A stretch of DNA of 15,767 nt from WGMK01 sp044359155 (GTDB lineage: Bacteria > Hydrogenedentota > Hydrogenedentia > Hydrogenedentales > JAEUWI01), in the NCBI GenBank assembly GCA_044359155.1, contig JBIKMR010000076.1, forward strand, positions 1 to 15,767, read 5' to 3'. The translations under genes were made by a program, and so were the position numbers. The first letter of the stretch is position 1; every line of letters starts with the position of its first letter. The notes beneath the pieces were generated by a model. That model was not told the DNA's origin. It ran no database searches and saw only the letters and a list, made by a program, of their open reading frames with translations. Of this stretch, positions 7,544 through 14,273 are shown in pieces.

Positions 7544-8548
7544 ATGACCCCGAAGAACGTTGCCGTAGCCGGAGCCACCGGCGTGGTGGGACGCCAGTTG
7601 CTGCACATGCTTGAGCTGCGCAACTACCCCATCAAGTCCCTCAAGCTGCTCGCTTCCGAGCGGAGCGCGGGAACTACGATGACGTTCAAGGGCGAGGAAG
7701 TTCCCGTGGAAGTGCTGCGCGAGGATTCGTTTAAGGGGCTTGACATCTGCCTGATGAGCGCGGGCGGTGGCACCAGCAAGAAGTTTTCACCCTTCGCGGC
7801 GAAGGATGGCTGCGTGGTGGTGGACAATTCCAGCGCGTGGCGCATGGACCCCGAGGTGCCGCTGGTGGTGCCGGAAGTGAACGCCCATGCCATCAAGACC
7901 CACAAGGGCATCATCGCCAATCCCAACTGCTCGACCATCCAGATGGTGGTGGTGCTCAAGCCGTTGCACGACGCGGCCCGTATCAAGCGCATCGTGGTGT
8001 CCACCTACCAAGCGGTGAGCGGCGCGGGCAAGGAAGCGCTGAACGAGCTGGACGAGCAGATGCGCGCCAGCCTTGCGGGCGAGGAAGTGGTGTGTTCCGT
8101 CTTCGCCTATCCCATGGCGTTCAACGTGGTGCCTGCCATCCCCCACAAGAATTCCTTCGAGGCCAACGGCTACACCTCGGAAGAGATGAAGATGGTGAAC
8201 GAGACCAAGAAGATCATGGGCGACGACAGCATCCGCGTGACCGCCACCACCGTGCGCGTGCCAGTGCGTACCGGCCACAGCGAATCCGTGAACATCGAGA
8301 CCGAGCGCAAGCTGACCGCAGCCCAAGCCCGCGAACTGCTATCCGTCGCACCCGGCGTCACCGTCATGGACGACCCCGCCAACAGCATCTACCCCACCCC
8401 GCTCTTTGCCGCCGACAAGCAGAGCACCTTCGTGGGCCGCATCCGCGAAGACCTCAGCATAGACAACGGCCTCGACATGTGGATCGTCTCCGACAACTTG
8501 CTCAAGGGTGCGGCGCTCAACGCGGTCGAGATTGCGGAGTTGTTGTAG
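7544..8548 (+). CDS. asd: Aspartate-semialdehyde dehydrogenase
   Basis: A 334-residue enzyme that reduces aspartyl-4-phosphate to aspartate-4-semialdehyde with NADPH, the branch-point step toward lysine/diaminopimelate, threonine and methionine. The N-terminal nucleotide-binding loop GATGVVG (10-16), the catalytic nucleophile Cys129 in ANPNCSTIQ, the substrate-binding TYQAVSGAGKEAL segment (154-166) and RVPVRTGHSE (238-247) with the active-site His245 are all present, and the length fits the family. Start is fixed by a perfect AGGAGG. The gene is not next to lysine or threonine pathway genes here; two small genes follow closely on the same strand and may be co-transcribed, though neither has an obvious amino-acid role. 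Confidence 0.97.
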   Translation: MTPKNVAVAGATGVVGRQLLHMLELRNYPIKSLKLLASERSAGTTMTFKGEEVPVEVLREDSFKGLDICLMSAGGGTSKKFSPFAAKDGCVVVDNSSAWRMDPEVPLVVPEVNAHAIKTHKGIIANPNCSTIQMVVVLKPLHDAARIKRIVVSTYQAVSGAGKEALNELDEQMRASLAGEEVVCSVFAYPMAFNVVPAIPHKNSFEANGYTSEEMKMVNETKKIMGDDSIRVTATTVRVPVRTGHSESVNIETERKLTAAQARELLSVAPGVTVMDDPANSIYPTPLFAADKQSTFVGRIREDLSIDNGLDMWIVSDNLLKGAALNAVEIAELL

Positions 8549-8565
8549 GCTCAGAGTTCACAGCA

Positions 8566-9060
8566 ATGCCCCAGGTTGTTTACACAGAAGCTGACTTCGA
8601 AGAACTCAATTGGCACGATTGCCAAGTCTGGGGTTTTGAACTCAGGGTTGACGATTACGACGAAGAAGTTAATCCTTCTCCTGTAAGTGACTTGCTGCTG
8701 AAGATTGACTATATTACAGAGTGGCTCTGCGGCACGGATGGCCATTGTCATTTCATGATAGCCCCAGCCACGCTGGTCTTTCATGACGTTTCAAACCTAT
8801 CCATGAACATGGATTTCGGCTACGATGCCGGCTACCGTCTCGCGCCACAGGCGCCCGATATCTACGACATCAGGCGCGAGTCGCCCCCAGAAAAAGATGC
8901 GCTGTGGTTTCACTGGACGCTGGAACTGCGCACCTATTCGAAATCGGGTTCGATTACTTTCGACGCGGCTCGCTTCACCCAAACCGTGTTCGGCCGACCC
9001 ATCCATTGCGAAGGCCAACGCCTGACCGTTGCCGACAGGGACCGGATGATGGGGCGTTAG
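8566..9060 (+). CDS. Conserved-looking hypothetical protein, beta-rich
   Basis: A 164-residue soluble protein I cannot assign to a named family. It shows a pattern I have the impression of having seen in other uncharacterised bacterial proteins: NWHDCQVWGFEL (15-26), LLLKIDYITEWLC (43-55) and APATLVFHDVSNL (66-78), in a strand-rich sequence with alternating hydrophobic residues and no signal peptide or membrane segment. It starts 17 bases after the asd stop with no clear Shine-Dalgarno, so translation may depend on asd. Its first half is clearly poorer in GC, with many A/T-ending codons, than the genes around it, which suggests recent acquisition. Function unknown. Confidence 0.75.
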   Translation: MPQVVYTEADFEELNWHDCQVWGFELRVDDYDEEVNPSPVSDLLLKIDYITEWLCGTDGHCHFMIAPATLVFHDVSNLSMNMDFGYDAGYRLAPQAPDIYDIRRESPPEKDALWFHWTLELRTYSKSGSITFDAARFTQTVFGRPIHCEGQRLTVADRDRMMGR

Positions 9061-9098
9061 CTCAGAGGCCAATCACAGATCCATCATGGAGTCACCAC

Positions 9099-9500
9099 AT
9101 GCAATTCCCCGGACTCGATCCCGACCAAGCCCGCGCATTTGCGGAAACCTGGCTGCCTGCGTGGACCGGCAACCGGCCTGAGCATCTGGCATCGTTCTAT
9201 ACGGAAGACTGTTATTACGCGGACCCCGGTGTGCCGGGGGGCGTGCGGGGGCGCGATGCTTTGGTGGCGTATTTCTCGAAGCTGCTCGGGCGCAACCCGG
9301 ACTGGGTGTGGACGCAGCGCAGTTCGATTCCGTTGAAGGACGGCTTCTTGAACGAGTGGCACGCGTCGATTCCCGTGGGCGACCGCACGCTGGAGATTGA
9401 TGGCGTGTGCGTGGTGCAACTGCGCGATGGGCTGATCTACTCGAACGAGGTCTACTTCGATCGCTCGCCCCTGCTGGATGCCATGAAGGCACAGCGATAG
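9099..9500 (+). CDS. NTF2/SnoaL-like fold protein
   Basis: A 133-residue cytoplasmic protein with the SnoaL / nuclear-transport-factor-2-like pattern: an N-terminal helix with AFAETWLPAW (13-22), then LASFYTEDCYYADPG (30-44), a loop and helix GRDALVAYFSKLLG (51-64), and a run of strands including EIDGVCVVQLRDGLI (99-113) before the closing acidic EVYFD (117-121). The fold serves as small-molecule enzymes (isomerases, cyclases, dehydratases) or simple binding modules, so the substrate cannot be stated. GGAG precedes the ATG by about 8 bases. It lies 38 bases after the hypothetical gene and is probably the last gene of an asd-led unit, ending before two hairpins. Confidence 0.85.
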   Translation: MQFPGLDPDQARAFAETWLPAWTGNRPEHLASFYTEDCYYADPGVPGGVRGRDALVAYFSKLLGRNPDWVWTQRSSIPLKDGFLNEWHASIPVGDRTLEIDGVCVVQLRDGLIYSNEVYFDRSPLLDAMKAQR

Positions 9501-9505
9501 GGGAA

Positions 9506-9536
9506 GTCGCGCGGGCGAAGGACGCCCGCAGGCGAC
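9506..9536. repeat. Long hairpin between convergent genes
   Basis: GTCGC-GCGGGCG (9506-9517) pairs with CGCCCGC (9523-9529) and, after a two-base bulge, GCGAC (9532-9536), giving a 12-bp stem with a 5-base loop. No T-tract follows on either strand. Placed just after the NTF2-like stop it may stabilise or end transcripts, or be a REP-like dispersed repeat. Confidence 0.55.
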
Positions 9537-9547
9537 AACGGAACTAG

Positions 9548-9567
9548 ATTCCTGCCGTCGCAGGAAT
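9548..9567. repeat. REP-like palindrome
   Basis: ATTCCTGC-CGTC-GCAGGAAT is a perfect 8-bp inverted repeat with a four-base loop, followed by GAC. This form (ATTCCTGC...GCAGGAATGAC) is the familiar style of dispersed REP-type palindromes in many bacterial genomes. It lies 11 bases before the esterase stop codon, between convergent genes, the usual location of such elements. Confidence 0.6.
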
Positions 9568-9578
9568 GACGGGGGTTG

Positions 9579-10562
9579 TTATTTCAGCGCGTTGCGCGCG
9601 AAGAATTTCCACATCTCTTCCGGGCCATTGGGTGTTTTGGGGGTGAAGCCCAGCAGGCGGGGGTAGCGCCACCAGGGTTGGGGGATGACGTGGCCCGCGC
9701 CGCGCACAACATAGAGGGCAGCTGCGGGTCCACCCTCGTCTGGATACGTAGCTATATTTCCTCCATCTTTGATGATGCCCTTCCCTGGGTTTGGCGCCAA
9801 ATCTTCGGAATACAATCCGTTCAGCTTGAGGAAGTATTCGAAGGAGTCCCATGCGGATAGCACGCTGCCCCGGTTGCCCACGCCGAAGAGGCTCACTTCG
9901 CCGCCCTCAAAGGGGTTGATGGGGTCTTCGGTGCCGTTCATGATCAGCACGGACACGGGCTTGCCGGACTTGATGCATTTGCAGTTTGCGTCGGTGGGCA
10001 GGTTGGCGGCACAAGCGGCCACGGCGGCGAAGGCGGCGGGCGCTTCGAGCGCAAGCCGGTAGGCCATGTGTCCGCCGTTGGAGATGCCCATGGCGTAGAC
10101 GCGCTTGGGGTCGATGAGAATACCGTCGTGCAGCTTGGCAATCACGCTGCGCAGAAATCCCACGTCGTCGATGTTGAGGCGGCTGGTTTCAAAGGGGGCT
10201 TCGGTGCGGCAGTCGTTCCAGTAGTTCTTGTAGCCTTGGGGATAGACCACGGCGAAGCCGTGCTCGTCGGCCAGCCGCTCGAAGCCATAGCCCGTGGCCA
10301 CGCGCATCTGCTCGGGGTTGCCCATCGAACCGTGCAGCGCGAAGACCAGCGGCGAGCCGGGTTTCAGGTCGGCAGGCATGTACAAGAGATAGGTGCGCGT
10401 CAGCCCGCCATGCTCAATGCTCTTGCTGTCGAGTTGCCCGCTGAGTTGTGGCAGCTCGGGGTCGGGGGTATAGAGCAGGTAGCCGTAGGCTAGCGCCAAG
10501 GTCAAGAGCAGTAGGGCAACGCATACGCCCACCCCCTTGAGTATCTTGCGCAACATCTTCAT
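9579..10562 (-). CDS. Membrane-anchored PHB-depolymerase-like esterase (alpha/beta hydrolase)
   Basis: A 327-residue protein with an N-terminal hydrophobic anchor or uncleaved signal (about 8-31), so the catalytic domain should be periplasmic. The domain follows the LpqC / esterase-PHB-depolymerase pattern: oxyanion-hole region ALHGSMG (75-81), nucleophile elbow GISNGGH with Ser161, acid Asp213 in NGTEDPINP and base His291 in GAGHVIP. Such enzymes hydrolyse ester bonds of polyhydroxyalkanoates, feruloylated polysaccharides or acetylated sugars; which applies is not visible. Four Cys residues (108-200 region, including CKC at 194-196) could form disulfides. ATG is preceded by GGAGG at good spacing. 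A strong terminator separates it from the upstream pseudopilin gene on the same strand, so it probably has its own promoter, although I could not fix one. Confidence 0.9.
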   Translation of the reverse strand: MKMLRKILKGVGVCVALLLLTLALAYGYLLYTPDPELPQLSGQLDSKSIEHGGLTRTYLLYMPADLKPGSPLVFALHGSMGNPEQMRVATGYGFERLADEHGFAVVYPQGYKNYWNDCRTEAPFETSRLNIDDVGFLRSVIAKLHDGILIDPKRVYAMGISNGGHMAYRLALEAPAAFAAVAACAANLPTDANCKCIKSGKPVSVLIMNGTEDPINPFEGGEVSLFGVGNRGSVLSAWDSFEYFLKLNGLYSEDLAPNPGKGIIKDGGNIATYPDEGGPAAALYVVRGAGHVIPQPWWRYPRLLGFTPKTPNGPEEMWKFFARNALK

Positions 10563-10608
10563 TTGTATTCCTCCCGCCCGATGCCGACAAGAGTGTAGCC
10601 GAAAAACA

Positions 10609-10642
10609 AAAGGCCCGTCTCCAAAATTGGAGACAGGCCTTT
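10609..10642 (-). terminator. Rho-independent terminator of the pseudopilin gene
   Basis: Arms 10609-10622 and 10629-10642 form a 14-bp stem with a 6-base loop. The single imperfect position is a U-G wobble in minus-strand RNA but a C-A mismatch in plus-strand RNA, and the minus strand runs into TTTTGTTTTT, so it works in the minus direction, just after the pseudopilin stop. Confidence 0.88.
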
Positions 10643-10659
10643 GTGAATCGAGCTAAAGT

Positions 10660-11622
10660 TTAGAAGCCGTTCATGGCGCGGTTGAAGCGACCAAAGATGC
10701 GGGCGCTGTCTTCGGTAAGGGGGAAACGGTCGCCGGGGTAGCGGATGTAGGAAACGTGTCCATCGAGATACAGCACGTTGGCTCCGCCCGGCACATGGGC
10801 GAAGTCCTTCACGGCAGTGCTGATGTGGTCCCAGATAATGGGCACCGTGCTTTGCGCCTCGGCGGAGGCGGCGGGGTTGTTGATGTCGGTGATCAGGAAA
10901 CGCTCGATGCCCTCGCGCAGCCGGTAAAGAACATCGCCACCGCCCACTTGGGTGCCGGCATTCGCGGCACTTACGGTGAAGTCGTCGTAGCTGGCGCCAC
11001 CCAAGGTAGCCACGTTTTCGAGGGCGAGGTCTCCCCAGGGGGTTCCTGCATATTGAGACTCAGCGAAACGCGTGCCTTCGTCCGTGCCCTCAGTGCCGAG
11101 CAGCGCGGTGCCAATGATGTTTACGTCGTCCATGATCATCCAGCCGGTGTAGTCGTAGGGTTCTTTGCTGATTTCATGAGGCTGCACCACACCATCGCCG
11201 TTGCCCTTCCCCTCATCGTAACGGGCAAGCGCGTCGGCCTCACGCCAGGACGGGCACCACAGTACGTTCCAGTCGTTCAAGTACTCGGGGTAAACGGCAT
11301 AGCCATCAAATATCATGTCGTCGCTAAGGTCCGATGCAGGGTTGCCTGTATTTCGGCGAGGGAACTCCCAGTTGCCAGACCCAATAGGATTCTCGATTGC
11401 ATCATAGGCGAAAGTTTCACGGGGTGGATACTGCTGTCCACGCGATTCGCCGGAATACATCTTCATCACCAGACCCAGCTGCTTGAGGTTGTTCTGGCAG
11501 CTGGCGCGGCGGGCGGCTTCGCGGGCGCGGGCCAATGCTGGCAGCAGGATGGCGGCCAGAATGCCGATGATGGCGATGACCACTAGAAGTTCGATGAGGG
11601 TAAAGCCCCGCTTGCGGTTCAT
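10660..11622 (-). CDS. Type II-style pseudopilin with long C-terminal domain (DUF1559-like)
   Basis: A 320-residue protein with a class III prepilin leader: six residues ending in Gly6, then FTLIELLVVIAIIGILAAILLPAL with the key Glu11. Prepilin peptidase should cut after Gly6 and methylate Phe7. The early AREAARRASCQNNLKQLG (33-50) and late HVPGGANVLYLDGHV (276-290) match the His...Asp-Gly pattern of the DUF1559 group, which is greatly expanded in Planctomycetes, Lentisphaerae and related bacteria. A short EF-hand-like segment NGDGVVQPHE (141-150) may bind calcium, as known for major pseudopilins. The protein should be exported and assembled or retained at the envelope; its exact role is unknown for the group. 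It is a single-gene unit with a TATAAT promoter and a strong terminator, divergent from the nuclease-PDZ gene. Confidence 0.93.
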   Translation of the reverse strand: MNRKRGFTLIELLVVIAIIGILAAILLPALARAREAARRASCQNNLKQLGLVMKMYSGESRGQQYPPRETFAYDAIENPIGSGNWEFPRRNTGNPASDLSDDMIFDGYAVYPEYLNDWNVLWCPSWREADALARYDEGKGNGDGVVQPHEISKEPYDYTGWMIMDDVNIIGTALLGTEGTDEGTRFAESQYAGTPWGDLALENVATLGGASYDDFTVSAANAGTQVGGGDVLYRLREGIERFLITDINNPAASAEAQSTVPIIWDHISTAVKDFAHVPGGANVLYLDGHVSYIRYPGDRFPLTEDSARIFGRFNRAMNGF

Positions 11623-11653
11623 GTCGGTTCACTCCGTAAGATCGATGATGTGC

Positions 11654-11681
11654 ATTATATGCGAACGATACCAAGCAACAA
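11654..11681 (-). promoter_or_regulatory. Candidate sigma-70 promoter of the pseudopilin gene
   Basis: On the minus strand a perfect TATAAT (11659-11654) is preceded, 16 bases upstream, by TTGTTG (11681-11676). The predicted start leaves a leader of about 25 bases before the pilin ATG. It lies in an AT-rich 238-base gap (11623-11860) shared with the divergent gene. Confidence 0.55.
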
Positions 11682-11799
11682 CGCTTGCTGTAACCGATTA
11701 ACAGATAGAAGTAATTGGCAATCAGGAGTTAAGGCTAGCATACAGAAACTAAATTGTCAATACTTCCGTCTCCAAAGTGCAACGATGTAAAGTCGGGCG

Positions 11800-11829
11800 T
11801 TTACAGCGCTCGCCCGCCGCCGATACAAT
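11800..11829 (+). promoter_or_regulatory. Candidate sigma-70 promoter of the nuclease-PDZ gene
   Basis: TTTACA and TACAAT, each five of six to consensus, are separated by 18 bases and lie 31 bases before the ATG at 11861. Confidence 0.55.
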
Positions 11830-11846
11830 TGAGGGGTGCCGACAAC

Positions 11847-11852
11847 AAGGAG
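11847..11852 (+). promoter_or_regulatory. Ribosome binding site of the nuclease-PDZ gene
   Basis: AAGGAG sits 8 bases before the ATG at 11861. It fixes the start directly ahead of a signal peptide and rejects an in-frame upstream ATG at 11777, which also lies before the candidate promoter. Confidence 0.7.
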
Positions 11853-11860
11853 TCGCAAAC

Positions 11861-12829
11861 ATGCGTGCAGTGGGAACGATGATTACAGGGATATGCGCGG
11901 GCGCCGCCCTGATGAATGCGGGTGCCGAGCCACTCGCCTCGGGCAAGTACACCGTGCTCTCGGTTACAGAGGGCGACCTGTTTACCGTGGATGTGGAAGG
12001 CAAGCCCACGGAAGTACGGCTCTACGGGGCGGACGCCCCCGAAGTGGGCCAGGCCAAGAGCGACGATGCGCGCCAGTATGTGGAAGCGCAACTGAAGGGC
12101 AAAGAAGTGGCGGTGGACGCGGTGACTCAGGAGGAGGGTGGTCGGCCCGTGGTGGTGGTGCGCGTGCCGGAAGCCGGGGTGTTGCACGAAGAGCTGGTGG
12201 CGCAGGGGTTGGCTTGGTTCGATTCGTTGAACGTGCCGGAAAACGCCACGCTGAAGCGCCTGAACGCGCAGGCTATAACAGAGGGCAAGGGCCTTTGGAG
12301 CGACGTTAGTGCGCTGGCCCCATGGGATTTCCGCAAGAGCAACAACCTGCCGCCGGTGGTTTACCTGAAAGAAACCCCCGCCGCTGTTGAGCCTGCCAAG
12401 GATGAGCCCAAGATGCTGAAGGCCAAGGGTACGCCGCAGGCCGAGGAGAAGGCAGAGTTTGGCGCAGCCACCGCAGCAGAGCCCAAGGCAGAAGCCCAGC
12501 CCCGCATGAGCATTGCTGCCGGGGCTCCTGGATTGCCAGACACGGGCGACGTGGACGTGATGGGCCTGGTGGCAAAGCACCAGCCCCGCGTGACCAGTGA
12601 TGCCAACGGCAACCCGCTGGGCTTCACGGCGGACAACATCAGCCAGATTCCCATGGCCTCGCAGCTGGGATTCCAGGATGGCGACATCATTTCTTCCGTG
12701 AACGGCACGGCCATTCGCAGTGAGGCGGACGTGTGGGGATTGGTGAATTCGCTGAAGGGCGCGAAGCAGGTGAACGTAAACGTGATCCGCAATGGGCAAC
12801 CGGTGGACATGAACATCCCGATTCCGTAG
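11861..12829 (+). CDS. Secreted SNase-like (thermonuclease) domain fused to a GspC-like PDZ domain
   Basis: A 322-residue exported protein. A signal peptide covers about residues 1-22. Residues 29-158 match the staphylococcal-nuclease (TNase) fold; the three catalytic residues of the family appear retained as Arg53 (EVRLYGADAPE), Glu61 and Arg95, with LHEELVAQGLAWF (108-120) and GLWS (144-147) also typical. A low-complexity Ala/Pro/Glu/Lys linker (about 170-225) leads to a PDZ domain at about 243-322, with LGFQDGDIISSVNG (269-282) and LKGAKQVNVNVIRNGQ (298-313), of the kind found in the type II secretion protein GspC. The protein may be a periplasmic or surface nuclease positioned by its PDZ domain, or a non-catalytic binding protein. 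It is divergent from the pseudopilin gene and lies 57 bases before the sigma-factor gene, so read-through into that cluster is possible. Confidence 0.88.
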   Translation: MRAVGTMITGICAGAALMNAGAEPLASGKYTVLSVTEGDLFTVDVEGKPTEVRLYGADAPEVGQAKSDDARQYVEAQLKGKEVAVDAVTQEEGGRPVVVVRVPEAGVLHEELVAQGLAWFDSLNVPENATLKRLNAQAITEGKGLWSDVSALAPWDFRKSNNLPPVVYLKETPAAVEPAKDEPKMLKAKGTPQAEEKAEFGAATAAEPKAEAQPRMSIAAGAPGLPDTGDVDVMGLVAKHQPRVTSDANGNPLGFTADNISQIPMASQLGFQDGDIISSVNGTAIRSEADVWGLVNSLKGAKQVNVNVIRNGQPVDMNIPIP

Positions 12830-12886
12830 CGGGTGTAACCGCAGGGCAAGCGGGCGGCACTAGGCAGCCAGAGGTAAACAATCGGC

Positions 12887-13522
12887 ATGGAATGGGCGGC
12901 AAGCGGGCGGCTGCTGGATGGGCTGCTGGATGCAATGGACAACGCCCCGGGGCAGGGTCTCCCGGATGAACAGGCCCGCCGGGAAGACCGCGAGGACATC
13001 GCGGCCAGCCTCGGCGGCGACGAGCGTTCCTATGCCCGGCTGGTGCGAAGATACCAGGGCGAGATAAGCAAGCAGTTGTGGCGCTATACCCGGAACCCCG
13101 GGCAGGTGGAGGAGCTGACGCAGGAGGTTTTCGTCGAGGCGTACCTGAGCCTGCGCGGCTACCGCAGCGAAGCGCCCTTCCTGCATTGGCTGCGTCGCAT
13201 TGCCACGCGGGTGGGCTATCGCTTCTGGCGCAAGTTGGCCGCGCAGCGCGAGCGGGAAACCACCTTCGAGCGCTGGCACGATGGTGCAACGCCCGCGCGC
13301 GAGCCGGGCACGGCGGCAGAGGCGGCGGAACTGGTGCACGGATTGTTGGCGGAATTGCCGCCGAGGGACAGGCTGGTGCTGACGCTGCTGCATTTAGAAG
13401 AACTGGATACTCAGGCGATTGCCGAGCGCTTGGGCTGGAGCCGGACCTTGGTGAAAGTGCAGGCGTTTCGCGCGCGGCAAAAACTGCGCAAGCTGCTTGA
13501 GGCGCGCGGGTATTCGGAGTAG
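12887..13522 (+). CDS. ECF-type RNA polymerase sigma factor
   Basis: A 211-residue sigma-70 family protein of group 4 (ECF) size. Region 2 spans about 46-117, with the core-binding and -10 recognition segment EELTQEVFVEAYLSLRGYR (75-93) and WLRRIATRVGYRFWR (101-115). After a short variable linker, region 4 spans about 155-205, with LPPRDRLVLTLLHLEEL (157-173) and a helix-turn-helix around TQAIAERLGWSRTLVKV (175-191). The N-terminal extension of about 45 residues is longer than in most ECF factors. The ATG used has only a weak AGAGG site at long spacing; an in-frame ATG at 12935 would give 195 residues. It heads a cluster with two small membrane proteins that probably control its activity. Confidence 0.92.
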   Translation: MEWAASGRLLDGLLDAMDNAPGQGLPDEQARREDREDIAASLGGDERSYARLVRRYQGEISKQLWRYTRNPGQVEELTQEVFVEAYLSLRGYRSEAPFLHWLRRIATRVGYRFWRKLAAQRERETTFERWHDGATPAREPGTAAEAAELVHGLLAELPPRDRLVLTLLHLEELDTQAIAERLGWSRTLVKVQAFRARQKLRKLLEARGYSE

Positions 13523-13533
13523 GAGAAGACGAG

Positions 13534-13794
13534 ATGGCAGAACACAACCAGAGCTTTGGCAAGATGGCCCGCATTGCCCGGCGCGACACCGCGCCGCAGG
13601 TGGACGTGAGCCACCTGGTGATCCATCGGCTGGAGTTGATGGCAGAAGAAAGCATTGACCGACCGCTTGCATGGCTGACGGTGGGCAGCATGGCCACCGC
13701 CACGGCCTTGGGCGGGCTGGCATTTTCAATGTACGGCACCCTTTCCGACCCCATGGGCGTGCTGTTCCAAGTCACCCCGATGTTGGGTCATTAG
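13534..13794 (+). CDS. Small single-pass membrane protein, candidate anti-sigma factor (CnrY-like role)
   Basis: An 86-residue protein with a hydrophilic, mixed-charge N-terminal part of about 44 residues, one membrane helix at about 45-67 (LAWLTVGSMATATALGGLAF region) and a short tail. There is no zinc-anti-sigma Cys/His motif. AGGAG precedes the ATG by about 8 bases, and the gene begins 11 bases after the sigma-factor stop, so it is almost certainly co-transcribed. Size and layout resemble CnrY of Cupriavidus (a roughly 95-residue anti-sigma with a short cytosolic segment and one membrane helix). I see no sequence match that proves this; the role is inferred from position and topology. The alternative is an unrelated small membrane protein. 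Confidence 0.75.
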   Translation: MAEHNQSFGKMARIARRDTAPQVDVSHLVIHRLELMAEESIDRPLAWLTVGSMATATALGGLAFSMYGTLSDPMGVLFQVTPMLGH

Positions 13795-13802
13795 CCTACC
13801 CC

Positions 13803-14234
13803 ATGTCGGAATCAACCTCGCAAGAAATCCCCCGCCTGCCCACGCCGAACAAGCGGCGTCGGATTTACTCTGTATTGATGGGCCTTGCCCTGCTGCTGTG
13901 CGGCGCGGTGATTGGCGGATCGGTCACGCTGGTCTTCTTGTTTGATCGGCTGATGACCACCATCCACGAGCCCGAGAAGGTGCCGCGCCATATCGTGGAG
14001 CGAATGCGGGTGGCCTATGGCCTGAGCGATGATCAGGCGGAAAAGATTGAGGTCATCTACACCGGCTTACAGCAAGAGCTGGTGGGGATTCGGGACGCGG
14101 CATTGCCCGAGGTGGAACGTGAACTCGAAGAAGCCCGCGTTGCAGTGAATGGGGTGCTCACCCCGGAACAGGCGGAAGACTACAACCGCCGCTTCGACCG
14201 CCTGCGCAAGACGCTGATCCCCACGCACCCGTAG
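13803..14234 (+). CDS. Membrane-anchored periplasmic helical protein with two LTxxQ-like motifs (CnrX/Spy-CpxP-like)
   Basis: A 143-residue protein with a basic cytosolic start (KRRR at 17-20), one membrane helix (about 21-47) and a periplasmic domain that reads as all-helical and highly charged. LSDDQ (74-78) and LTPEQ (119-123) correspond to the paired LTxxQ motifs of the Spy/CpxP/ZraP group, and the size and anchoring fit CnrX, a periplasmic metal sensor of about 148 residues. His54, His63 and acidic residues in between are possible metal ligands but are not a proven set. It starts 8 bases after the preceding stop with no good Shine-Dalgarno, suggesting coupled translation. It likely senses an envelope signal (metal or misfolded protein) for the cluster's sigma factor. 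A periplasmic chaperone is the alternative. Confidence 0.8.
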   Translation: MSESTSQEIPRLPTPNKRRRIYSVLMGLALLLCGAVIGGSVTLVFLFDRLMTTIHEPEKVPRHIVERMRVAYGLSDDQAEKIEVIYTGLQQELVGIRDAALPEVERELEEARVAVNGVLTPEQAEDYNRRFDRLRKTLIPTHP

Positions 14235-14273
14235 CGTTTCATAGCGGTCGGACCGGTCCGTCCAATCTCTTGA

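Noticed and set aside
7837..8565. Upstream extension of the 164-residue hypothetical gene into the asd gene
   Set aside because: The extension is an out-of-frame reading of asd, rich in Arg/His/Pro; the recognisable protein begins at the ATG at 8566.
11755..11760. A perfect minus-strand TTGACA upstream of the pseudopilin gene
   Set aside because: No acceptable -10 lies 16-18 bases downstream; the TATAAT-containing site nearer the gene is the better promoter.
11801..12799. A 332-codon minus-strand frame opposite the nuclease-PDZ gene
   Set aside because: It is rich in His, Arg, Leu and Gly without domains; the plus strand has a signal peptide, two domains, a promoter and a ribosome site.
12780..12886. 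Possible ECF-type autoregulated promoter before the sigma gene (TGAACA or TGTAACC elements)
   Set aside because: Several short elements could be matched in different ways and none has a convincing partner -10; ECF promoters vary too much to call one from a single site.
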